Shown: in pieces, positions 13,194-24,007 of the stretch
Layout: each line of letters starts with the position of its first letter
Numbering within the stretch: the first letter of the stretch is position 1
Assembly: GCA_043228905.1 (NCBI GenBank)
Contig: JBHGNT010000022.1
Coordinates: 4,960,001-5,024,000, forward strand
Direction of reading: 5' to 3'
DNA length: 64,000 nt
DNA from: Azolla caroliniana
Taxonomy: Eukaryota > Polypodiophyta
The notes under the pieces: model-generated
Told to the model about the DNA's origin: nothing
Database searches by the model: none
Seen by the model: the letters and a program-made list of their open reading frames with translations, nothing else
Translations under genes and position numbers: made by a program

Positions 13194-13881
13194 TGTTAGG
13201 AATATGTCCCTCCTAAGGGAGAAGCCGACTATTCGGACCGAGAGCCGACAATCGAAGACAAGGAGTAGCCAACTGGTCGGGCCGAGAGCCAACAGTCGAA
13301 GACAAGGAATAGCCGACTGGTCGGGCCAAGAGCCGACAATCGATGACAAGGAAGAGTCAACAATATACATGTGATCCAAGTCGAAGACACGATCGACTAG
13401 TCTTGCCAACCAGATGGTCGACGCCAATGCCGACTAGTCAGGCCAACTGGACGGTCGACATAAGAGTTGGCTAGTCGAATCGACTAGTCGACTAGTCATT
13501 TGATTAACTGCTACTGCAAAAATAGGAACGATAGTAGTAGAGGCTACATTTATAAATAGCTCATTTTGTGTATAAGTATAAATACACTTCGGGCAAACAT
13601 ATGGGTTGTAGAATAGAATAATGTGAACAAGGCAAGTTCTTGTAGTTGAGGAAACACAGAGAGAGAGAGAGAGAGAGAGCGTGAGCAGCGCCATAGCTGA
13701 GACTAGACGCCAAGAGCCCTGCGTGGCTGTTACACTCTCTGTTGTATTCTCCTTTGTATAGTGGATCTCTATTCTCGTGGTTTTCCCTATCAAGGGTTTC
13801 CATATTTGCTATTTTCTGTTTCCGCGTTATTGTGTAGTTCACAATCGGTCTTTCTCCCAGATCCTCATTCGAATCCCATCA
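13194..13881 (+). repeat. 5' LTR of element A (688 bp)
   Basis: Begins TGTTAGGAATATGTCCC and ends CCCATCA just before AAC and the primer-binding site. It contains three tandem 44-bp units (about 13222-13353) built from GCCGAC/GTCGG motifs. CGACTAGTCG palindromes lie near 13475-13495, a TATAAATA box near 13573, and a GA tract at 13660-13678. Relatives occur at 35670-35904 (its own 3' LTR) and inverted in element K. Confidence 0.8.
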
Positions 13882-13884
13882 AAC

Positions 13885-13896
13885 TGGTATCAGAGC
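13885..13896 (+). other. Primer-binding site of element A (initiator-Met tRNA)
   Basis: TGGTATCAGAGC, three bases after the LTR end. This is the standard plant Copia site complementary to the 3' end of initiator methionine tRNA. Confidence 0.85.
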
Positions 13897-13907
13897 ATAG
13901 GTGAAAG

Positions 13908-16561
13908 ATGGAAGGAGGTGTGAGTGGCTTCCCATGTAAGTTAGTTCTAAACTCTTAGAACTATGCAGACTGGAAGATAAAGATGGAAGACCTTCTCATA
14001 GTCAAAGACTTGTACGAGCCTATTGATAGAGCAGAAATACCCACGGGAGTATTAGAGTTTGAATGGAAACTTCTGAACAGAAAGGAAGTGGCCACCATCA
14101 GATAGTGCGTCGATGTGAGTGTCCTTCAGGACGTGGAGAACAACACAAATGCCTATGAGATGTGCCAGAAGTTGTTAGGTCTATATGAAAGGAAGAACGC
14201 ACTCAACAAAACATCTTTGATGAGAAAGATTGTGAGGTTGAAATACAGGGAGCACGTAAGCACATACATGGGGGTATGTGAACCAACTTGTTGCAACCAA
14301 GTTTCTCCTTGAGGATGCAATGCAGGCCATCCTACTATTGTGTACCTTGCCGAACAGTTGGGAGAATCTGGTGGTGACTCTCAACACCCCGTGTTAAGAA
14401 GAGAACTTGTCTCTTCAAGCGGTAAAGACAAGCATCTTGAACGAGGAGACAAGAAGGAAGGACAAGGGTATCCTGTCCCAGTCGGAGTCAAACTTGACTC
14501 AACATACCGGCAGAGGAAGAAATTGGCAAAGAAGGGATAAGTCCCAAGCCAGGTCCAAGTCCAGAGGCCAATTGACATGGTTTTATTGTGGAAAGCCTAG
14601 ACAATTTCAGAAGGACTGCCGACACCTCAAGAAGGAAAAAGGTGTTAGTAAGGATGTCGAACCCAAGAAGATCTCTAAAGAAAAGGGCACATCGGCCGTA
14701 GCTACAAGTGTAGAGGAGATCTTGTTCATTTGTGAGCAGGCAAGCACAAATCTTGCAAGTGAAGAGCGCACCTGGGTAATTGACTTGTGTCTTTCCATAT
14801 AACTCCGTCGAGAGATTGTTTCTTGACTTACACAACCGATGATCATGGCTATGTAAAGATGGGAGCTAATGGGGAATGCAAGATAGCTGACATAGGACGT
14901 GTAAGCCTGATGACACCGGCAGGTTGTTGACTGACCTTGAGGGAAGTTTGACATGTCCCCAATATCAGACTGAATCTGATATCGACTGGAAGGTTGGACG
15001 ACGAAGGCTACAATGGTAGCTTTCGAAATGGCAAGTGGAGGTTCTACCGAGGAAACCTCATAGTGGTCCGAGCATAGGAGGGCACATTGTATATGATGCA
15101 TGCCCGACTGTGCAAGTCGGAAGCAATGTGGCAGCTGACTCGAGTGGAGAGTTATGGCATAAGAGACTTGACCACATGAGTGAAAAGGGAATGCATATTC
15201 TGGGCGAATAGGAATTTCTCCCAGAAGTGAAAGGATTACAATTGGAGAAGTGTGTCGACTTCTTAGTTGGAAAGCAGAACAGAGTAGCATTCCATACAAG
15301 AACACCAAGGAGAAGATAACTTGCATTGGAACTAGTACATACAGATGTTTGCTATGTGGATGCTCCATCACATCGAGGTGGACAATACTTTGTAACTTTC
15401 ATTGACGACTACAAAGTTACAAGCACTGTGGGAGTTGTGGGATTTTGTTCTAAAGTCGAAATATCAAGCACTGTCATTTTTTGAGGAGTTCCAGGCAAGG
15501 GTAGAAAGAGAGTCGGTTTGGAAGTTGAAGGCTATCCGAACCGACAATTGTGGTGAATATAAAGGGTAGTTCGAAAAATATTGCAAGGCCCAAGGTATTC
15601 AAATTGAATACACGGTACCAAAGACCCCTGAGTTGAACGGGCTTGTAGAGACGATGAATCGAAAAATTATGGAGAGAGTAAGGAGCATGTTGTCGCATGC
15701 TAAGATGTCGAAATCATATTGGGCTGAGGCCATGTATACAATTGTTTATCTGAGCAACAAGTCTCCCTCAGTGCCATTGAAAGGTGATGTCCCATAGAGG
15801 GTGTGGACAGGCAAGGATGTCTCCTACCAACACCTGAGGGTGTTTGGATGTTTAGTGTACATGCATGTGGCTAAGGATAAGAGGTCGAAGCTCGATAGTA
15901 AGTTGAAACCACGCATATTCATGGGATACTCGGAGGATGAATTTGGCTATAAGCTGTGGGACTTAGTCGACAAGAAGTTAGTGAGGAGTCGGGACATAGT
16001 CTTCTTGGAAGACAAGACGATTGAGGGATGGAAGCAACAGAAGTCGGAATCAACTTCCCAGTCGACTCCCACTACTACTGACTTAAGACTAGTCGAACCG
16101 ACACACTCGGTTGTTTGGAGACAGATAGTCGGCACAACCGAATCTGAGTCAGTCGACTCGGAGAAACTGACCAACACAAATGAGTTGGTTTCGGCGGACC
16201 TATTGAAGTCGATCAAGGAATACGAGTCGGAATCGGCTAAACCTCAATGACCGATCAACACATATGAACCTGGGCCAAGAGAAGAGTCGACAGAGACATC
16301 TAAACTGGAACCAACAACGGGTGGAAGGAGATACCCCCTTAGAGAAAGAAGAGCACCGACTACATATGTCAGTCAATACATTTGTTTGATTGATGAAGGT
16401 GAACCTGAGTGCTATGAAGAAGCTATAGCCAATGAGCACAAAGAAAAATAGTTGAGTGCAATGCAAGACGAGATGGTCTCCTTGCACGAAAATTACACCT
16501 ATGACCTGGTAGAGTTACCGAAAGGTAAGAGAGCACTCATGAATAAATGGGTCTACAAGTT
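13908..16561 (+). pseudogene. Element A gag-PR-INT-RT 5' half, disrupted
   Basis: The gag region begins at ATG 13908. A zinc-knuckle relic near 14576-14626 reads FYCGKP...KDC but has lost its first Cys and its His. The protease motif near 14775 is degraded. Integrase is recognisable from 15300, with ELVHTD near 15330 and VTFIDDY near 15395. Its C-terminal part is open from 15801 to 16250, with VFGCLVYMHVAKD and IFMGYSEDEFGYKLWD. Many stops and frameshifts show it is dead. The sequence stops inside RT at YK, where element B was inserted. Confidence 0.85.
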
Positions 16562-16644
16562 TGTTACGGGTATGACGATATAATATCCCGCAGTAAGTTC
16601 TACCATAGTATTTGGCATCTTGGCATGCGACAACATACTCCTTA

Positions 16645-17342
<698 letters not shown>

Positions 17343-17345
17343 AAG

Positions 17346-17357
17346 TGGTATCAGAGC
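17346..17357 (+). other. Primer-binding site of element C
   Basis: TGGTATCAGAGC, three bases after the LTR. Complementary to initiator-Met tRNA. Confidence 0.85.
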
Positions 17358-17373
17358 GACTGTAACACAGAAA

Positions 17374-20300
17374 ATGGAAGGCGGCAGCAGCGGGCAGCCG
17401 GGGATGATGGTGCTGAATGCGCAGAACTACGCCGACTGGAAGATAAAGATGGAGGATCTGCTCATTGTTCGGGACGTGTATGAACCGATCGACATGTCGG
17501 AAATACCCAAGGGGGTACTTGAGACGGAATGGAGGCTTCTGAACCGGAAAGCCGTTGCAACCATTCGGCAATACGTCGACGTGAGCGTTCTACAACACGT
17601 GGCGAACGACACCAACGCATATGAGATGTGGCGGAAGCTGTCGGGCCTCTACGAGAGGAAGAATGCGTTGAACCGGACCTCCCTGATGAGAAAGATAGTG
17701 AACCTCAAGTACCGGGACGGCGAGAGTATGGTGGAACACGTAAGCACGTTCATGGGTTTCGTGAACCAGCTTGCGGCGATCAAGTTCCCGTTGGAGGATG
17801 CAATGCAAGCCATCATTCTGATGTGTACATTGCCGGAAAGCTGGGAGAACTTGGTGGTGACTCTCAGCACCTCCTGCACCGAAGATAACTTGTCTCTACA
17901 AACGGTAAAGACAAGCATTTTGAACGAAGAAGCGCGTCGGAGAGATAAAGAACCGGTTTCCGATCCGAAGATGCTGCTTACCGAATCGGATCGGGGAAGA
18001 CAATGGAACCGGAGTCCGCAAAGACGGGAGAAGTCGGGGACCCGGTCGCAGTCAAGAGGAAGGCCCACATGCTTCCACTGTGGGAAGCCGGGGCACTTCC
18101 GGAAGAATTGTCGGCATTACCGAAAGGACAACGGAGCCGACGACACCGATTCGAAGAAGTCACAGGAGAGAAACGGTGCATACCGGGGAGCCACGGACCG
18201 GAGAGGTCCCGATCGGCGAGGGTAGGACCGGAAAGGAACGACGGCACTCGCGGCAAGTGAAGAAGAGATAATGCTCATTACCGAAGAGAGGGAGTTGAAC
18301 CGTGCCGGTGAAGAGATGACCTGGGTGGTCGATTCCGGAGCGTCGTTCCACCTGACCCCGGAGAAGAAATACTTCTCATCCTACACAGCCGGTGAGCACG
18401 GCTGTGTCCGGATGGGAAATGAAGGTACATGCCGGATTGCCGGCATAGGAGACGTGTGGCTGATGACATCAACCGGATGCAAGATGCTGCTGAAGGATGT
18501 TCGACACGTTCCGGAGGTTCGATTGAACCTGATTTCGGCCGGGAGGCTAGATGATGAAGGCTACACGGGTAGCATCCGGAACGGTGTCATGAAGTTCAGC
18601 AAGGGGAACCTGATAGTGGCTCGGGCCCGGAAGATCAACACACTGTACCTCATGAATTCCCGGCTATGTCCGGAGGAGCTGAACGTGGCAGCCGATACTG
18701 CCGGTGAGCTGTGGCACAAGAGACTGTGTCACATAAGTGAGAAGGGGATGAAGAGGCTTGCAGAAGACAACCTTATTCCAGTGAAGCATGTGCACCTGGA
18801 GAAGTGCACCGATTGCCTGGCCGGTAAACAGAACCGAACCTCCTTCCACTCAAGGCCACCGACGAGACGAAGCGCACCATTGGAGTTGGTGCACACTGAC
18901 GTGTGTCAAGTAGAAACGAAGTCACATGGCGGAGCCCAGTACTTCGTGACATTCATTGATGACCACAGCCGGAAGCTGTGGACGGCACCGTTGAAGACAA
19001 AGGACCAAGTGTTGTGCGTCTTCAAAGAACTCCACGCGAGAGTGGAAAGGGAATCCGGCAAGAAGCTGAAAGCGATACGAGCGGATAACGGAGGGGAATA
19101 CCGGGGGCAGTTCAAGGAGTACTGTCGCTCGAAGGGAATCCGGCTCGAGTTTACTGTGCCGAAGACGCCGGAACTGAACGGGCTGGCCGAGAGGATGAAC
19201 CGGACCATAATGGAGAGGGTCCGGAGTATGCTGGCGCATGCGAAATTACCCAAGGGGTTTTGGGCTGAGGCAATGTCGACGGCGACATATGTGATAAATA
19301 GATCACCCTCAGTACCCCTGGATGGAGACACGCCATAGAGAGTGTGGACCGGTAAGGAAGTGTCCTACCGGCATCTGAAGGTGTTTGGGTGTCTCGCATA
19401 CGTGCATGTGGCTAAGGACCGGAGAGGAAAGGTTAGATCCAAAGACCCGGCCATGCATATTCCTCGGTTACAGCGACGACGAGTTCGGCTACCGAGTATG
19501 GGACCCGGTCGACAAGAAGATATTCAGGAGTCGAGATATCATCTTCATGGAGGACAAGACACTCGCCGACTGGGAGTCGGGAGAAGAAGATGAAGAGCTC
19601 CAAGTCGACCGGTGAGGATCAACTCTACGAGGAGCAGTCCCGACCGGCAAGGGACCGGTTAGCACTCGAGGATCCGGCCGAAGACGGTGAAGAAACAGAA
19701 CCGGCCGAGGAAAGATGAAACTGATACCGGAACCAGCCCGATCCCGAAATGGATTCGGATGAAGAGGAAACGGAGGAGCCGGTTACCGAAGCTCCGGAAC
19801 GGAGATATCCTCTAAGAGAGAGAAGGGCCCCCCGGAGATTTCCGGAACCAGAGCACGTGCTGCTAACCGACGAGGGGGAGCCGGAGAGCTTTGAAGAAGC
19901 AAAGCTTGACACTCATAGCCGCAGGTGGTTAAGTGCCATGCAGGAGGAGATGGATTCCCTGCATGAGAACCACACATATGAACTTGTGGAGTTGCCGAAT
20001 GGAAAGCGGGCACTTCGGAACAAGTGGGTGTTCAAGCTGAAAACCGGGAGATGCCGGAAAACCCCCGAGATACAAAGCCAGGATCGTGGTGAAGGGGTTC
20101 CAGCAGAAGAAGGGCGTCGATTTCGACGAGATATTTGCCCCGGTAGTGAAGATGACCTCCATCCGGACGGTGCTGAGCATAGCGGCAAGCATGGACCTCG
20201 AGGTAGAACAGATGGACGTGAAGACGGCATTCCTTCACGGTGACCTCGAAGAAGAGATCTACATGCAGCAACCGGAAGGATTCGAGAAGAAAGGGAAGGA

Positions 20301-21459
20301 GCACCTGGGTATGCCGGTTGAAGAAAAAGCCTGTACGGACTGAAGCAGGCTCCCGGCAATGGTACCGGAAGTTCGACACCTTCATGACCGACGAAGGGTA
20401 CCACAAAACGCAGTCCGATCACTGCGTGTTTGTGAAGAAGTTCAAAGGAGGAGACTCTCTAATACTCCTCCTGTACGTGGACGACATGTTGATCGTCGGA
20501 CGGGACCAGGTCAAGATACGGACGCTGAAGAAAGCGCTTCACCAAACCTTCTCAATGAAGGACCTGGGTCCGGCGAGGCAAATACTAGGGATGCACATCA
20601 TCCGGGACCGGAAGAAGAAGCAGTTGTGGCTGTCACAGGAGAAGTACGTGACAAAGGTGCTTCACCGGTTCAACATGTCGGAAGCAAGACCGGTCGGGTC
20701 AACCCCTCCCGGCAAACTGCAAGTTGTCCAGCAAGCAAAAGCCCCAAGACAAAGGCTGAGAAGGAGGACATGATGAAAGTACCATATGCCTCTGCCGTTG
20801 GAAGCTTGATGTACGCAATGGTGTGTACAAGACCGGACATAGGATATGCAGTTGGAGTGGTGAGCCGATACATGAGCAATCCCGGCAAAGAGCACTGGAA
20901 CGCGGTCAAGTGGATACTCGATACCTGAAGGGCGCGGCAAACGTGTGCCTCCGATTCGGCTCCGGTAAGCCCGAACTCGACGGCTTTACTGATTCTGATA
21001 TGTCGGCTGATGCAGATACCAGCCGGTCCACATCAGGGTGGTATGTGATGACGTATGCAGGGGGAGCTGTTTCGTGGCAGTCGAGGCTGCAGAGACGGTT
21101 GCGTTGTCAACCACGGAGGCGGAGTACATGGCGGCTGTTGAAGCCGGCAAGGAAATAATATGGATGAAGGACTTCATTAGAGAGCTCGGTATCCGGCAAG
21201 AGGAAGTACCCGACTCTACTGCGACAGTCAGAGTGCCATCCACCTTGCGAAGAACGCGGCCTATCACTCCCGGACGAAGCACATCCAGCGAAGATATCAC
21301 TGGATCTCGGGAAAGGATAGAAGACCAGGAGTTCGTGCTGACGAAGATCCACATAGAAGAGAACGGGTCAGATATGCTGACCAATAGTGCTCACACCCGA
21401 CAAGCTGGGAGCGTGCCGTAAGAGAGTCGGATTGGAGAGACATCCCCATGCCGAAGTGA
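17374..21459 (+). pseudogene. Element C gag-pol polyprotein with multiple frameshifts
   Basis: gag starts at ATG 17374 (NAQNYADWKIKMEDLL) and has a good CCHC knuckle (CFHCGKPGHFRKNC) near 18070-18110. Protease has WVVDSGASFHLTP near 18322. Integrase has HTDVCQVE, VTFIDDHS and RADNGGEY and is open to 19338, where a TAG ends it. RT has YVDDMLIVG near 20475, and RNase H has STTEAEYMAA near 21110. The N-terminal two-thirds needs few repairs. The RT/RNase H third is broken by at least six small frameshifts, several in homopolymers. Those sites are intact in element D. Confidence 0.9.
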
Positions 21460-21469
21460 AGGGGGAGTT

Positions 21470-21808
21470 TGTTGGGATTTCGGTTCCCTCCGGATGGGAT
21501 GTCCGGAGATGAATGACCGGCAAGCCCGGTTGCGGTTACGGAAACCGGATGATGAAGAGTACCCGGCATGAAGCCGGATGAAGAGTACCCCGGATACGGA
21601 TCCGGATGATGAAGACCCCGGTTACGGAGCCGGATGACGAATGTACCCGGAGAGAGATCCGGATGCGGGACATATATTAGTGAATATGTTTGCCAAGAGC
21701 CCTTGAGGCTATATTTGTAAATAGCCCGAAAGTCATATGTGTATAAATATGACTTAGGGCAAACAGTTTGATGTTGTTGCTCTATTTTTTTATGCGAAGT
21801 GAGAGCAG

Positions 21809-21873
<65 letters not shown>

Positions 21874-21913
21874 GAAGAGGTCGTTGCCTCTGGTGCATTA
21901 CCGCCGCCTGTGA
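21470..21913 (+). repeat. 3' LTR of element C, truncated by the gap
   Basis: Aligned with 16645 onward up to the GA tract and beyond (GACGAAGAGGTCG). It then enters the run of N. A purine-rich tract (GAAGTGAAGGGGGAGTT) precedes it. Confidence 0.9.
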
Positions 21914-22013
21914 NNNNNNNNNNNNNNNNNNNNNNNNNNNNNNNNNNNNNNNNNNNNNNNNNNNNNNNNNNNNNNNNNNNNNNNNNNNNNNNNNNNNNNN
22001 NNNNNNNNNNNNN
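21914..22013. other. Assembly gap, exactly 100 N
   Basis: A run of exactly 100 N, the usual placeholder for a gap of unknown size. The sequence changes from element C's 3' LTR on the left to an inverted, different Copia element (K) on the right, so the missing piece holds at least one element junction. Confidence 0.98.
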
Positions 22014-22835
22014 ATTGCCACATTCACTTCCCACTTGCATAGTCGGGCATGCATCATATACAATGTGCCCTCTTTCTTTGCTCGGGCCACAATGAGGTTT
22101 CCTCGGCAAAACTTCCACTTGTCGTTTTAAAAGCTACCACTGTAGCCTTCGTCATCCAACCTTCCAGTCGATATCAGATTCAATTTGATGTTAGGGACAT
22201 GTCGAACTTCCCTCAGAGTCAGTCGACAACCTGTTGACATCATCACACATACACTTCCAATGCTTATCTTCATCGCTTGTAGAGACAAGTTCAAGATGCT
22301 TGTCTTCATCGCTTGTAGAGACAAGTTCTCTTCGTGACACGAGTTGCTGAGTGTCACCACCAGATTCTACCAGTTGTTCGACAGGGTACATAGCAGGAGG
22401 ATGGCCTACATTGCATCCTCAAGGGGAAACATGACTGTTGCAAGTTGGTTCACATACCCCATGAATGTGCTTACGTGCTCGACTATGCTTTCTCCGTCCC
22501 TATATTTCAACCTCACGATCTTCCTCATCAGAGATGTTTTGTTGAGGGCATTCTTCCTCTCATATAAACCTGGCAAGATCTGCCACATCTTGTAGGCATT
22601 TGTGTCGTTCACCAGATGCTGAAGGACACTTACATCAATGCATTGTCTGATGGTGGCTACCACCTTCCTATTCAAAAGTTTCCATTTAGACTCTAATACC
22701 CCCATGGGTATTTCTGCGTTGTCAATTGGCTCATATAGGTTTTGACTATGAGAAGGTCCTCCATCTTTATCTTCCTGCATAGTTCTGAGAGTTTAGAACT
22801 ATCATACCTGGGAAGCCACTGACACCTCCTTCCAT
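22014..22835 (-). pseudogene. Element K gag / pol start, degenerate
   Basis: gag starts at ATG 22835-22833. An open stretch at 22780-22406 carries NLYEPIDNAEIPMGV and YERKNALNKTSLMRKIVRLKYRDGES (shown in part). A deletion joins gag directly to the protease C-terminal region near 22250. A 40-bp direct duplication (CTTCATCGCTTGTAGAGACA twice, 22270-22330) sits at that junction. Non-functional. Confidence 0.8.
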
Positions 22836-22848
22836 GCTTGCACCTCAA

Positions 22849-22860
22849 GCTCTGATACCA
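22849..22860 (-). other. Primer-binding site of element K
   Basis: GCTCTGATACCA on the + strand, the reverse complement of TGGTATCAGAGC, three bases from the inverted LTR edge at 22864. Confidence 0.85.
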
Positions 22861-23302
22861 GTTTGTAGAGCTTCATTCACCGTGTTTCGTGCGAAAAGGT
22901 GACTGTGAAATAGACAATATCGCGGAAAGACAAAAAGCAGCAAATGCACAATACACAATGTTTAATGTGGAAACCCTAAATGGGAAAAAACTGTCATGAT
23001 ATGGCAAGACTCGAACCCATGGCCTTATGTTATATGGGTCAAGCTCTTGAACATTATACCAACTATTGTAATACGTAGGATATTATTTTCATTTAAGTTT
23101 TATTATAGGAAATTAATGTATATTCCAGATTTCTCTGGAACATTCTAGAAACTTCAGGATTACTCCTGAGACCACTATAAAAGAAGGCACTAGGCATTAT
23201 GTTGAACCAAATTGGTTCAACGCCAGTCTTAAGCCTCATAGCCATCTTGTACTTACTCTTCCTATAATATATCATCTGTTATCATCATCTCTCTCTCTCT
23301 CT

Positions 23303-23997
23303 TGTTAAACACAGTGCTCGGCCGCAACCGAGGAATAGGATCAACTCACAGAAAACAGGAAATACAAAATGCACGAAGACAATAGAGAGAAGAGTACACA
23401 GGATGTTTTACGTGGAAAACCCTAAATGGGAAAAACCACGGGAGTCCTCAGACTCCAACTATCACTATGCATAGGGAATGTACAATGGCGAGCTGCAAGG
23501 CGACGACCTTGAGCTCGCTGTCCTCGCCACAGGCGGCGGTATTACACAGAGGCGTCGACCTCTTCCTTTCTCTCTCTCTCTCTCTCTCTCGGCTGCTCTC
23601 ACTTCGCTCCCTCTAAGTGGAAAACAGAAAAATGAGCAACAACTACAAAACTGTTTGCCCTAAGTCATATTTATACACATATGACTTTCGGGCTATTTAC
23701 AAATATAGCCTAGAGGGCCCTTGGCAAACATATTCACAAATATGTCCCCGCATCCGGATCTCTCTCCGGGTACATTCGTCATCCGGCTCCGTAGCCGGGG
23801 TCTTCATCATCCGGCTCCGAAACCGGGTCTTCGTCATCCGGCTCCGTAGCCGGGGTCTTCATCATCCGGCTCCGAAACCGGATCTTCGTCATCCGGCTCC
23901 GAAACCGGGTCTTCGTCATCCGGCTCCGTAGCCGGGGTCTTCATTCCCGATTCCCGGACATCTGACCATCCCATCCGGAGGGACCGTAATCCCAACA
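23303..23997 (-). repeat. 3' LTR of element D (695 bp)
   Basis: Reads TGTTGGGATTACGG to GTGTTTAACA on the minus strand. Contains six tandem 27-28 bp units at about 23780-23945 (CATCCGGCTCCG plus TAGCCGGGG or AAACCGGG plus TCTTC). Confidence 0.92.
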
Positions 23998-24007
23998 AAC
24001 TCCCCCT

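Noticed and set aside
21297-22130. Frames of 98-273 codons crossing the run of N
   Set aside because: They depend on undefined bases and on the GA tract of an LTR.
22992-23075. A functional tRNA gene on the minus strand
   Set aside because: Only box A and box B-like motifs are visible. I could not pair a convincing acceptor or anticodon stem.
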